Assembly (NCBI GenBank): GCA_023410715.1
Contig: JAEYPN010000030.1
Span: 124,001 to 188,000, forward strand
From: Bacillota bacterium
GTDB lineage: Bacteria; Bacillota_I; Bacilli_A; Izemoplasmatales; UBA1188
Reading direction: 5' to 3'
Length of the DNA stretch: 64,000 nt
Below, piece after piece: positions 1 through 8,635 of this stretch (the stretch's first letter is position 1; every line of letters begins with the position of its first letter). A program made the translations under genes and the position numbers. The notes below the pieces were generated by a model. That model was not told the DNA's origin. It ran no database searches and was given only the letters and a program-made list of their open reading frames with translations.

Positions 1-400
1 AGACATAAGTATTTTTTACGGGTTTTCAACTGTCAGTGAAAAAGATTTATTTTTAAAATTGATTAGTGTTTCAGGGATTGGCCCTAAGAGTGCGATGGCA
101 ATTTTAGCTACTGGATCAGTAGATGGAATAATCGCAGCAATTGATATTGGTAACGCTGATTACTTAAGAAAGTTCCCTGGAATCGGTATAAAATCAAGTC
201 AACAGATCATTCTAGACCTTCAAGGTAAACTTGATTTTAGCATCAATAATCCATCGTCTTCAAGTTTAAATGAACTTGAGGAAGCATTAAAAAGCCTTGG
301 TTACAAACCCCAAGAAATCAAAAGGATTTTACCTAAACTTGATCCAAGCAAGGATGTTAGTCTCTTAATTAAGGATGCTTTAAAATTAATCTTAAAATAA
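1..400 (+). CDS. ruvA: Holliday junction branch migration protein RuvA (3' part)
   Basis: RuvA binds four-way DNA junctions as a tetramer and recruits the RuvB motor. The frame is open from base 2 at the left edge, so the N-terminal OB domain lies outside the window. Visible are the end of that domain (the LYGF-like YGF region), the helix-hairpin-helix pair (LISVSGIGPKSA and a second one around FPGIGIKSSQQI) and the C-terminal RuvB-binding domain, which ends in ALKSLGYKPQEI and a short helix. A terminator follows the stop, so ruvB is not directly downstream here. Identification is firm; only the start is missing. Confidence 0.95.
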   Translation, partial: DISIFYGFSTVSEKDLFLKLISVSGIGPKSAMAILATGSVDGIIAAIDIGNADYLRKFPGIGIKSSQQIILDLQGKLDFSINNPSSSSLNELEEALKSLGYKPQEIKRILPKLDPSKDVSLLIKDALKLILK

Positions 401-420
401 ATAGAATTTATAGAACATAG

Positions 421-457
421 AACTCTTAAAATTAACAATGATTTTGAGAGTTTTTTT
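421..457 (+). terminator. Rho-independent terminator of ruvA
   Basis: The arms AACTCTTAAAAT and ATTTTGAGAGTT pair with one G-T and are followed by a run of T. It lies 21 bases after the ruvA stop. Confidence 0.8.
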
Positions 458-713
458 GTTGTCTAAAAAGCACTTATAATGTTCGCAAATTCAAAAATAT
501 CTAACATCATTTTTTTTAGTTTCAAAAATTACTTTAAAAATATGTAAATAAATAATAATTAACATTTTCCACATTATTAACAAAATTCATATAACGGCCA
601 CATTTAGGCTTTATAAATAAGTTAACATAATACATATTATAGGAAGTAATTAGAAATTAAAAAACAGCTATAACTTTTCCAAAAAATAAAATTATAGCAA
701 ATTAATTACTAAG

Positions 714-758
714 TTATTTAGAAAAAAAACGCTTCTTTTCAAGCGTAAACTTAATCAT
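714..758 (-). CDS. Possible 14-residue peptide whose codons form a terminator
   Basis: An AAAGGAG box lies about 4 bases before an ATG that opens the reading MIKFTLEKKRFFSK and then a TAA stop. The codons for the middle of the peptide form the hairpin ACGCTTG/AAGCGT followed by eight T. The ribosome binding site is convincing, but the peptide could be chance. It would be the only product of a short reverse-strand transcript starting near 870. No function is proposed. Confidence 0.25.
   Translation of the reverse strand: MIKFTLEKKRFFSK
722..746 (-). terminator. Reverse-strand terminator inside the tiny ORF
   Basis: CGCTT and AAGCG arms with a six-base loop are followed by eight T on the reverse strand. 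No annotated gene lies directly upstream, because the spoIIIE homologue has its own terminator at 902-926. Confidence 0.5.
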
Positions 759-901
759 TTTACTCCTTTTGAATAAGTTAATTTTTAGTAGATTTAAAAA
801 AAGACAAAAAACGAAAAAATACTACTTAAATTTTGAATTTAAGAGCGCTTTTTATAGTAGCTAAGGTAATTTATCATTATAGGCCTTAAAAATTGGCAAA
901 T

Positions 902-926
902 AAAAAAAGAGTTTTTTCAACTCTTC
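902..926 (-). terminator. Terminator after the spoIIIE homologue
   Basis: On the reverse strand AAGAGTT and AACTCTT arms surround GAAA-type loop bases and run into seven T, about 20 bases after the stop codon. It ends the dpaA-dapG-rnjB-spoIIIE transcript. Confidence 0.75.
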
Positions 927-944
927 TTTTGCTTATTTCGACAC

Positions 945-2627
945 TTACTTAAAAACTCGTTCAAATTCCTTTTTAGCAATGTATGGTGCTTGGAGCCTTA
1001 CAAGTTCATTGTCATTTAGTAAGTACATGTCTCCGTTGCCATCTAAGTACTTACCATAATCGTATCCAATAATTGACGTTGATTTTTTTGGATCAATTGA
1101 TTTAAAGACTATCCTGGTTTTAAAGGCATTTTTAACCATTTCTTTAACCTTGTCCCCAATTCTTGTGACCATTATGACTGTTATTCCTACTTTTTCTGCT
1201 TGAATTATTAGGGAAACAAGCTTGTTTTCATCTAAATATCTAATATTTTCAATGCCATTTATTATGACATTAAACCATTTTAAACTATCTTTTTCATTTA
1301 AATGGAGAAACTTCTTTTCATATTCTAAGTAATTATTGATTTCTAAATGCTTAAATATTTCTAGCCTCTTTGTTATTTCTTTTTGAATTACATCAAGGAT
1401 AATACTAAAATCCTCATCTAACATGATCTTTACAAATTCCTGATTTTTAATAGCTTCTAGTTTGTACTCTGGATCAAATATAAAAAAATTTACATCTTCT
1501 TCTTTATATACAATTATATTATTTATTATATATGACATTAAGAAGGTCGTTATTCCACTGTTATAATCACCACTTATAAGCATATTTTTATGAATAAACT
1601 TATCATAGATGCAAGGGGCTTTATTTAAATCATAACCAAGAATGATATTTGAAAGCTTGTGTTTATTAATGCTGATATAATCACGATAAGTATTGTTTAT
1701 TTCAAATAATATCTGACTGTTCTTCTTTTTAATAATAAATTTAATATCCAGTATTTCCTTCATTTTTTCACTAATTTTTAAGATATCATATGGTGAATAT
1801 ATTTCATATACAATTACATAAGCATTATATCCAACCGTTAAATTAATAAATTCATATTCTAGATCTAAAACATTTAAAATATTATTGATACATTTCATAG
1901 TTTCTAAGGAAATTTTGTTTTGAATGCCCTCATGAGACTCAAAATCTACAACCTCTATGTTACTTAAGCTAGATTTTAGTCTTTTAGGCTTGGTTTTTTC
2001 GATTTTAACGCTTTTTTCTACTTTAGGCTTATATTTAGTTAAAACCTTGCTAACCTTGCTTAAAACGCCTTTAATTTCGTCAAATGATTCGAGTAACGTC
2101 TTGTTTAAGAAAAATGATATACCAACAAGTAGTAAAATGATTGCTAAAATCTTTACACCTAGGTTGCCTAAGAAAAAATAAAAGATAGTAAAGATTAAAC
2201 CACCAATAAGCCCCCCACCTAAAACAATATTTGAGCTTGAACTACTAACATACTTTGTATAAAGTTCAAATGTTCCTATAATAGTGTTCTTATTAAGCAT
2301 AAGTAAGTACTCATTGACAGGAAAATGACTAAAAAGTAAGAGTGATAAAATAATAAATATGATACCAAGGGCTCTTAAGCTTGTCATTTCCATGGTTCTA
2401 TGGAATATTAATAAGAAAATCGCGTAAAAAATTAGAAAAAGGATGACTAACCAGTACCAGTCACCAAAAAAAAACTTGATGCTAATAAGAAGTATTTCTC
2501 CAAGTTTACCAATGCTAGTTAAGGCAAGCATCGATAAAAATAGTAAAAACATCCCTATTATCTCATAACTTACGACTTCATCTTTATTGTTACTATCTTT
2601 TTCTTTTCTGACCTTTTCTTTTACCAT
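945..2627 (-). CDS. SpoIIIE/FtsK-family protein with degenerate ATPase motifs
   Basis: The start chosen is the ATG at 2627, 12 codons inside the longest frame (which opens with TTG), because GGTGAG lies just upstream of it. The protein has 560 residues, against about 790 for SpoIIIE. Residues about 20-175 hold four to five membrane segments typical of the FtsK/SpoIIIE N-terminus; a charged linker, the alpha domain and the beta (RecA-like) domain follow. The family Walker A (GxxGSGKS) reads GDYNSGIT at about 353-360, so the lysine is lost. Walker B is FIFDPE, and the second acidic motif is NGIE instead of DELAD. The DNA-reading gamma winged helix is absent. Position after rnjB matches spoIIIE of B. 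subtilis. As written it should not hydrolyse ATP or pump DNA. It may be a structural partner or a decaying copy, with a working FtsK elsewhere. Confidence 0.8.
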   Translation of the reverse strand: MVKEKVRKEKDSNNKDEVVSYEIIGMFLLFLSMLALTSIGKLGEILLISIKFFFGDWYWLVILFLIFYAIFLLIFHRTMEMTSLRALGIIFIILSLLLFSHFPVNEYLLMLNKNTIIGTFELYTKYVSSSSSNIVLGGGLIGGLIFTIFYFFLGNLGVKILAIILLLVGISFFLNKTLLESFDEIKGVLSKVSKVLTKYKPKVEKSVKIEKTKPKRLKSSLSNIEVVDFESHEGIQNKISLETMKCINNILNVLDLEYEFINLTVGYNAYVIVYEIYSPYDILKISEKMKEILDIKFIIKKKNSQILFEINNTYRDYISINKHKLSNIILGYDLNKAPCIYDKFIHKNMLISGDYNSGITTFLMSYIINNIIVYKEEDVNFFIFDPEYKLEAIKNQEFVKIMLDEDFSIILDVIQKEITKRLEIFKHLEINNYLEYEKKFLHLNEKDSLKWFNVIINGIENIRYLDENKLVSLIIQAEKVGITVIMVTRIGDKVKEMVKNAFKTRIVFKSIDPKKSTSIIGYDYGKYLDGNGDMYLLNDNELVRLQAPYIAKKEFERVFK

Positions 2628-2706
2628 CTGTTTCTCACCACTTAATAGATTAGCAAGTCCCAAACAAGAAAAATGTATTATTTTGGGGAAACAAAAAGAT
2701 AAGAAA

Positions 2707-4398
2707 TTAATTCTTATCTTGTCTTGGTATCTCAGTATCTAAAATTATTGGAATGATGACTGGTCGTCTTTTAGTTTCTTTAAAGATATAATCGCTTATC
2801 GAGCTATGCAAATGCTCTTTATAAACCTTCCAGTCAATATATTTGGTTGATAGCTCGGCATTAGATACGTTATTATAAATTTTAATAATATTTTCATTAA
2901 ACTCGATGTTGTTTTTAGCATAAACAAAGCCTCTAGACACGATTTCTGGCTTATTTAGAATGTTTCTGTTTCTAGCATCAATATTACCTATGATCATGAT
3001 AAAACCTTCCTGAGAGAGAAGTTCGCGCTCACGAATCAATATATCATTAACATCTTGTTCAATATTTTTATCAACTAGAATATCTCCAGCATCAATTAAA
3101 GCATGATTTTCATCTAAAACACCATTATTTATCGTTAAAATCTCGCCATTATCTAAAATTATAACATCTTCTTTAGCATAATTCATGTCATATGCAATAG
3201 TTGATTGTAAATATTGATGGCGATAATCACCACAAATTGGTACAACATACTTAGGTTTTAACATCGTATACATTAATTTAATGTCCTCTGATGCGGCATG
3301 CGATGCTGGAATAAGCTCTTTTTTTATTTTGACAATCGTTGTATCTATCCTAGATAGTATATCAAGTGTTCTTGACTTAATTTTTTCAGTTCCACTAATT
3401 GGATAAGTCATCATAATAACTGTATCAGAGGAATTAATATGAATCAAACGGTCTTGTTTTTTGCACATTCTTTGAATCATAAAGAATGGTTCATGACGTT
3501 CACCAGAAACAATAACGCATAAATCACTATCTTCATTAGTATTTGTATCATCAATATATTTTAGATTTATTAGACGATCTTCAGGAATACTGATATAACC
3601 TAGTTTTATTGTCATATCAACCGCTCTTTGCGTTTTACGGCCGATAATTGCAATCTTTTTACCTAAATCTAATGCTTCTTTAATGGTTTTGCTAAAGTGC
3701 ATTAACTCAGTTGAGTAACAACCAATGATAACTCGTCCAGTTGCTTTACCAATTGCTTGATGAAGCGAGTGTGTTAGCTTATAGTCGGTTGTTGTATGAC
3801 CAATAGAAGCTGCTCCCATTGAATCACCCATAAAAGCTAAAACACCATTTTGACGGAATTTAATTAGTTTTTCAAAATTTGTTTGATGATGCTCGCCAAC
3901 ATTTTGATCAAATGTATAGTTTGGCGCATAAACAAGATAACCATCAGCTGTTTTAATAGAGATACCATAGGTATCAGGTAGCGAATGAGTTAGCGAAAAA
4001 AATTCAATTTCTATATTATCAAATGTTAATAATGTATTGTTATCACAAACAAAAAATTGAAATTGATTTAAATCATCATCTAATTCACTTAACGTATCCT
4101 TTAATAGTTCAATTGTAAATCTACTGCCATAAATTGGCACATTTAAATCGCTTAATAGCTTTGGGACACCACCGATATGATTATCATGGGCATGTGATAA
4201 AAACAAGCCCACAACGTCATTTTTACGCTCTAATATGTAATTATAGTTAGAAACGATTGATTCAACGCCTAAAAGTTCAGCTGAGGGATTTTTAGAACCG
4301 CAATCAAGGATAAATATTTTATTATCTACCTCAACAATTTGCATGTTCTTTCCATTCTCACCTAAACCACCTAGGCCATATATTTTAATTTGACTCAT
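2707..4398 (-). CDS. rnjB: Ribonuclease J, RNase J2-like
   Basis: A beta-lactamase/beta-CASP RNase of 563 residues, the normal length; RNase J acts in mRNA decay and 5' end trimming. Start ATG with GAGGTG upstream. The metal motif is HAHDNH at 69-74 where active RNase J1 has HxHxDH, so the aspartate is asparagine. H138, D192 and H367 are kept, but the late histidine of the VHGEYRH motif is a cysteine (ICGDYRH, 389). The same kind of loss marks RNase J2, a weak enzyme that works in a complex with J1. Location between dapG and spoIIIE matches rnjB in B. subtilis. The family is certain; J2 is inferred from residues plus gene order. Confidence 0.85.
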   Translation of the reverse strand: MSQIKIYGLGGLGENGKNMQIVEVDNKIFILDCGSKNPSAELLGVESIVSNYNYILERKNDVVGLFLSHAHDNHIGGVPKLLSDLNVPIYGSRFTIELLKDTLSELDDDLNQFQFFVCDNNTLLTFDNIEIEFFSLTHSLPDTYGISIKTADGYLVYAPNYTFDQNVGEHHQTNFEKLIKFRQNGVLAFMGDSMGAASIGHTTTDYKLTHSLHQAIGKATGRVIIGCYSTELMHFSKTIKEALDLGKKIAIIGRKTQRAVDMTIKLGYISIPEDRLINLKYIDDTNTNEDSDLCVIVSGERHEPFFMIQRMCKKQDRLIHINSSDTVIMMTYPISGTEKIKSRTLDILSRIDTTIVKIKKELIPASHAASEDIKLMYTMLKPKYVVPICGDYRHQYLQSTIAYDMNYAKEDVIILDNGEILTINNGVLDENHALIDAGDILVDKNIEQDVNDILIRERELLSQEGFIMIIGNIDARNRNILNKPEIVSRGFVYAKNNIEFNENIIKIYNNVSNAELSTKYIDWKVYKEHLHSSISDYIFKETKRRPVIIPIILDTEIPRQDKN

Positions 4399-4421
4399 AT
4401 AAACACCTCATTATGGTGATA

Positions 4422-5402
4422 TTATAACATATTTTTTATAAATTTATCATGTATTTGTGTTATTTTTTCTTTTGTAAGTGAGGATTTATAGATTTTTTGA
4501 CTTACTTTTTTATCATTAATAAAAATAATTAAGTCGTAATATTTAACATTTACATCGGTAAAATCAATCTTAGGTATCATTTTATTATTATGTATATATC
4601 TATTTAATAATATATCTTTGTGGAAATCTTTATACTGAAGTAATCTTATTGCATTTCTTCTAACAATTATTCCTTTGTATGGAACATATTCATTAATTAT
4701 TTTAGTTACATAGGATTTTTCTTTTATACTTGTAAAGACAATTGATGGGCGATGTTTTTTTAAGATTTTAGTTGCTTTGTCTTGAAAAAGTTGAATTTTA
4801 TTACTACCCAAAATACTTAAGGTATCATAGCTTACACGTGGGTAATAAATCGGATTATCAATTAATTTTGGGTCTCCGGAATAAATTCCTGCAATATCTT
4901 TAAAGAAAACAATTTCTTTAGCTTTTAGCTTAATCCCTAAATAAACAGCGGTTAAATCAGAACCACCACGTCCTAAAGTGATTGGAATATTTCTTTTTAA
5001 AGCGATAAATCCTGGTACTATTACTACTTTTTTCTTTAATTCTTTCTTTAAAATAGATAAATTTGCTCTTTTTATCGAAGCATCTCCAAAAACTCCTTCA
5101 CCTTTTAGCTTAATGCGGTTAATACTTAAAGCTATTGAATCGATATTAGCCTTGTTTAAATTATTTGATAACATTACGCTACTTATAATTTCTCCAGTAG
5201 AAACAATTAAATCTTTTTCTTCTGGGGTCACAAAAGCTGCTAAATTCTTAAGCGTATCTGTTGAATAAGCATGATCACGGCCAACAGCGGATACAACAAC
5301 GAGAACTTTCCCTTTGTTTTTATATTTTACGATAGTTTTAATTACATCGCTAATGTTTTCATTTAAAAGGCTTAATCCACCAAATTTAAGTACATAGATC
5401 AT
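4422..5402 (-). CDS. dapG: Aspartokinase, DapG-like
   Basis: Phosphorylates aspartate, the first step to diaminopimelate, lysine and dipicolinate. The N-terminal KFGGLS, GRGGSD near residue 165 and KDIAGIYSGDPK near 185-195 are the kinase-domain signatures. Length is 326 residues against about 400 for B. subtilis DapG; the missing part is the C-terminal ACT (feedback) region, of which only a poor remnant seems to remain. It overlaps the dpaA stop by four bases, so the two are translationally coupled. Neighbours (dpaA upstream, rnjB downstream) match the B. subtilis dapG locus. Reduced feedback control is an inference from the short C-terminus. Confidence 0.85.
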   Translation of the reverse strand: MIYVLKFGGLSLLNENISDVIKTIVKYKNKGKVLVVVSAVGRDHAYSTDTLKNLAAFVTPEEKDLIVSTGEIISSVMLSNNLNKANIDSIALSINRIKLKGEGVFGDASIKRANLSILKKELKKKVVIVPGFIALKRNIPITLGRGGSDLTAVYLGIKLKAKEIVFFKDIAGIYSGDPKLIDNPIYYPRVSYDTLSILGSNKIQLFQDKATKILKKHRPSIVFTSIKEKSYVTKIINEYVPYKGIIVRRNAIRLLQYKDFHKDILLNRYIHNNKMIPKIDFTDVNVKYYDLIIFINDKKVSQKIYKSSLTKEKITQIHDKFIKNML

Positions 5403-6151
5403 TTAATCATCTTCTTTAGGTATTCTGCAATAATTTTCCCTGCTTTTTTAGGAAAATATTTACCTGGTATACTTAAAACATGTGATGTTTTAATGCCTTT
5501 TATTTTAGCATATTCAAAATCAATTCCCCCAGGTAAGGACGCAATATCAATAATAATTGTGTCTTTTGGCAACTTATCGATAATTTTTGCATCAAATATT
5601 AGGCTTGGAATTGTATTTATTACAATCAAATTGTCTTTAAAGCTTGTTAAATCATGATATTCATATCCACTTAAGATAATGCTTTTTCGATCATGGTAAT
5701 CTTTTGCATATACTAAAACATTTCCCCTTAAGTCTTTTAAAGCTTTGGCAATAATCTGTCCCGAATAACCGTATCCAAGTACTAAAAATGATTCATCAAA
5801 GACACTTATTTCTTCATCTGCCATAAAATGTAGTAAGCCTTCTAAAGTTATATAATTGTTTTTGATAATTACTTCTTCGTCTCCTAAATAAGAAATTAGT
5901 TCTATTTCATATTTATCTACTAGTTCTTTTAGCTTTTCATTCGTTAATCCAGTAAAGATTTTTTCAATTTTGCGATTTCTTAATATTTCTTCTAAATTAA
6001 TATATGTGTCAGCAACAAAACCATTTTTATCAATACCACGGATTGGTAAAACTAGATTTTTACTATTACTATCAGTTGAAATACCCCATTTATTTAAATA
6101 TTCTTCGACATATTTCATTCTTTTGTCGCTTGATTCTAAAATCCAAAACAT
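5399..6151 (-). CDS. dpaA: Dipicolinate synthase subunit A (SpoVFA)
   Basis: With DpaB it makes dipicolinic acid in the mother cell for storage in the spore core. The protein has 250 residues (B. subtilis about 300). It has an N-terminal domain, then a Rossmann fold with VLGYGYSGQIIAKAL near 123-137, INTIPSL, and the family signature IDIASLPGGIDFEYAK followed by IPGKYFPKKAGKIIAEYL. Start ATG with GGTGAT seven bases upstream. dpaB, which normally follows directly, is not in this window; dapG follows instead. The upstream region has a good sigma-K type promoter, as expected for this gene. Confidence 0.85.
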   Translation of the reverse strand: MFWILESSDKRMKYVEEYLNKWGISTDSNSKNLVLPIRGIDKNGFVADTYINLEEILRNRKIEKIFTGLTNEKLKELVDKYEIELISYLGDEEVIIKNNYITLEGLLHFMADEEISVFDESFLVLGYGYSGQIIAKALKDLRGNVLVYAKDYHDRKSIILSGYEYHDLTSFKDNLIVINTIPSLIFDAKIIDKLPKDTIIIDIASLPGGIDFEYAKIKGIKTSHVLSIPGKYFPKKAGKIIAEYLKKMIK

Positions 6152-6164
6152 AAAATCACCGTTA

Positions 6165-6192
6165 TATAGTATGTAGTAGAAATTATCTTGTG
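6165..6192 (-). promoter_or_regulatory. Candidate mother-cell (sigma-K type) promoter of dpaA
   Basis: On the reverse strand AC is followed by 16 bases and then CATACTATA, which fits the sigma-K pattern AC-N16/17-CATAnnnTA. The -10 part also fits sigma-E. It ends 14 bases before the dpaA start. In B. subtilis the spoVF operon is a sigma-K target. Confidence 0.5.
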
Positions 6193-6278
6193 AGGGAATT
6201 CACCTAGCCTTTTTGCTCATTTTTAAACTATTAAAAGAAAAATATTAAATATATGGTATAATTTTTTATGGTGATATA

Positions 6279-6851
6279 ATGATTAACTATCCATTTAAAA
6301 AGAAACCGACCTTAACTTATAATAATACCGCTAATAGGGGTATGGGCCTAGAAGAAATAATTAATGAAACTAATACTTACTATTTGGATCATGAGATTGC
6401 GGTTATTTATAAAAAACCAATTCCCATCCAAATTACCAAGGTTGATTACCCTGACCGTGATCATGCTAAAATCATTGAAGCTTTTTATAAAATACCTTCA
6501 ACGACAGACTATAATGGTATTTATAACGGTAAGTATATTGATTTTGAAGCTAAAGAGACCCATAATAAGACTTCTTTTCCTTTAAAAAACATTCATGCTC
6601 ACCAAATTGACCATCTAGTTCGATGTAAAAAGCATGGAGGGATATCATTTGTTATCATTGCGCTTGTACAATCTAACGAGTATTATTTAATTGATATCGA
6701 TTGTATTTATGAATATTACGTTGCTAAAGAATTAAGTAGAAAATCAATTCCATTAGATGTCATTAGAGAAAAAGGGCATTTGATCAAAGAATCATACCCT
6801 ATTAGACTTGATTATTTATCAGTAGTTAAAGAAATTTATTTTAAGAATTGA
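6279..6851 (+). CDS. recU: Holliday junction resolvase RecU
   Basis: Cuts four-way junctions in Firmicutes, in place of RuvC. The 190-residue protein has the usual length. Motifs in order are NRGMGLEE near 19-26, the catalytic block STTDYNG-IYNGKYIDFEAKET near 77-97 (metal-binding D, E and K) and the conserved SFPLKNIHAHQIDHL. Start ATG with GGTGAT six bases before and a TATAAT box about 25 bases upstream. It is transcribed alone and divergently from dpaA; the usual neighbour pbp1 is not here. Confidence 0.93.
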   Translation: MINYPFKKKPTLTYNNTANRGMGLEEIINETNTYYLDHEIAVIYKKPIPIQITKVDYPDRDHAKIIEAFYKIPSTTDYNGIYNGKYIDFEAKETHNKTSFPLKNIHAHQIDHLVRCKKHGGISFVIIALVQSNEYYLIDIDCIYEYYVAKELSRKSIPLDVIREKGHLIKESYPIRLDYLSVVKEIYFKN

Positions 6852-6887
6852 AAACTTATAATAACCAGATAATTATTTAAAACATTT

Positions 6888-6918
6888 GACTTGAACAAAA
6901 AATCAAGTCTTTTTTTAT
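6888..6918 (+). terminator. Terminator of recU
   Basis: GACTTGA and TCAAGTC arms with an eight-base A-rich loop and eight T follow recU by 37 bases. Confidence 0.85.
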
Positions 6919-7044
6919 TTTAAAACAAAAAAATGAAAAGACAATTTACTTCTCATTCTTCTTTATTGATTTTAATTTTAAAATATCTTGTTCCAATTGT
7001 ATATATAATATAATATATAATATATATAATAATAGCAATAAATA

Positions 7045-7665
7045 TTAACGAATAAAATTAGTAGAATTACGATTTTCTTTTAATGGAATTTCTAAGCCAT
7101 TTTCTTTAGCAATATTAATCGCTTTGATAAACCAACTAACATTTCTAGCTAAAATCCTTGCCGTCTGCATCCCTTCTAAATCCTGTTCAACTTCTAAAGC
7201 ATTATTCCCATGAACGCTATTCCAGTAGTTTGAAGTGATGATTGGCATCTCATAGATACTAAAATATTTGTTTATTACTTCATTGCTTGCCGTAGCGCCG
7301 CTTCTTCTTAATGCGACGATTGATGCCCCTACTTTAAATCGAAAATCCTTTCCAGCGTGAAATACGCGGTCCAAAAGAGAAATTAATGATCCGTTTGGTG
7401 AGGCATAATATACCGGTGAAGCTATGACGATTCCATCTGCTTCATGCAATTCATTAATTACCTTGTCTGCTAAATCATCTATGATACAATGATTGGGATT
7501 ATTTCTACAAGCCTCACAATCAATGCATCCTGAAATTGGCTTATTTCCAATATCAATCATAGATACAATAATTCCTTCATTATCAAATATAATTTTCATT
7601 TCATTTAAAATTCTTTTACATGAACCATCTTTATTTGGTGAACCATTTAATAATAATACTTTCAT
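7045..7665 (-). CDS. NADPH-dependent FMN reductase / flavodoxin-fold oxidoreductase
   Basis: A 206-residue flavodoxin-like protein. KVLLLNGSPNKDGSC at the N-terminus is the FMN phosphate loop. GCIDCEAC near 47-54 is the cysteine cluster seen in iron-sulfur flavoprotein relatives, and SPVYYASPNGSLISLLDR near 88-105 is the family flavin/dimer motif. It probably reduces a quinone, flavin or other small acceptor with NAD(P)H; the substrate cannot be told. It is transcribed alone. The AT-dinucleotide tract at about 7000-7035 lies between it and recU. Confidence 0.8.
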   Translation of the reverse strand: MKVLLLNGSPNKDGSCKRILNEMKIIFDNEGIIVSMIDIGNKPISGCIDCEACRNNPNHCIIDDLADKVINELHEADGIVIASPVYYASPNGSLISLLDRVFHAGKDFRFKVGASIVALRRSGATASNEVINKYFSIYEMPIITSNYWNSVHGNNALEVEQDLEGMQTARILARNVSWFIKAINIAKENGLEIPLKENRNSTNFIR

Positions 7666-7808
7666 TTTCTTTCAATATAATCAAATTGTACGTATGATCA
7701 TACATTCTCCTTTTTAAATATTTGTTTATAGTTATGAGTACAACATAACTGTATATTTAAATCTATATTAACTTTTTAAAAACTATTTGTTAATCTAGAT
7801 TTTTGTGT

Positions 7809-8378
7809 TTAATTCTCCATTTGATATTCAACATAAGACCATTCATCTCTTAATACACCATATTTTATTGAATCCCAATACTTATTTTGCCAAAATCTAA
7901 CTTGGCGTATTTGTGCTTCTTTAGTAAAGCCTAATTTTTCTCCTAATTTAATCATACGACAATTACCACTCCATGTCGTAAAACCAATTCTTTTTATATC
8001 TTGAAATTTATTAAATAGATAAGAGGTAAAAAGTTTTAAGGCCTCATAACCAATCCCTTTTCCCCAAAGATTTTAATTATAAATGTCAATTTCAATTTCA
8101 AGCCATTTTCTTAATTCTCCATCTTCAAAATAAGCACTAACAGTTCCAATAATTTTATTATCTTTGATTATTGCCAGTTTAAGATCGTTTGAAATATAAT
8201 ACTTGGAACCAATTTCAAATATAAATTTATCCTCGTCATAAATAGGGTCATTAAAGTAAGGCCCGTCATAATTCATCCATTCCAAATTATCTTTATAGGA
8301 AATATTCCATAATTCCTTTAAATCATTAAATGATATTGTCCTTAATTCAATATTTAATTTTTCATTTTTGATATGCAT
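7809..8378 (-). pseudogene. GNAT acetyltransferase interrupted by one in-frame stop
   Basis: Reading the reverse strand from the ATG at 8378 gives 101 residues of a RimJ/RimL-like GNAT acetyltransferase, then TAA at 8073-8075. The same frame continues without a shift for another 87 codons to TAA at 7809. The continuation starts NLWGKGIGYEALKLF, which is the acetyl-CoA binding motif (WGxGxG) of the family. The interrupted codon sits where relatives have Q or E before the WGKG motif, so a CAA-to-TAA change is the simplest explanation. The full frame would give 189 residues, a normal length. It is either a recent pseudogene, a strain variant or a readthrough case. Confidence 0.75.
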
Positions 8379-8635
8379 ATTAAACTCCTAAGATAAATTG
8401 TTTTGAAATCAAATTTGTCATTAATCATCACTTGGATAAATAAATCAGATATTGTATAACATAATTTTATCATTTTTTTAAAAAACATTATATTAATATT
8501 CCAAATTAAGTTATTTTTTAGGACATTTATTAATAATAATATTATATCACAAATTAAGATAACGGCTAAATATCAAAGTTTCTTTGTGTTATTTCAAAAA
8601 TATAATAACATTTTTATATCACATTAAAAACAATT

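Larger units (their letters stand above)
458..944. other. Long intergenic region between ruvA and the spoIIIE homologue
   Basis: This is about 490 bases of AT-rich DNA between two convergent genes. It holds two reverse-strand terminators (about 722-746 and 902-926) and, between them, a perfect reverse-strand TATAAT box at 876-881 plus a tiny ORF with a good ribosome binding site. Nothing protein-like of normal size is seen. Confidence 0.5.

Noticed and set aside
6990..7035. AT dinucleotide tract, considered as an origin or CRISPR-like repeat
   Set aside because: It has no regular unit and no DnaA boxes; it is simple AT repetition.
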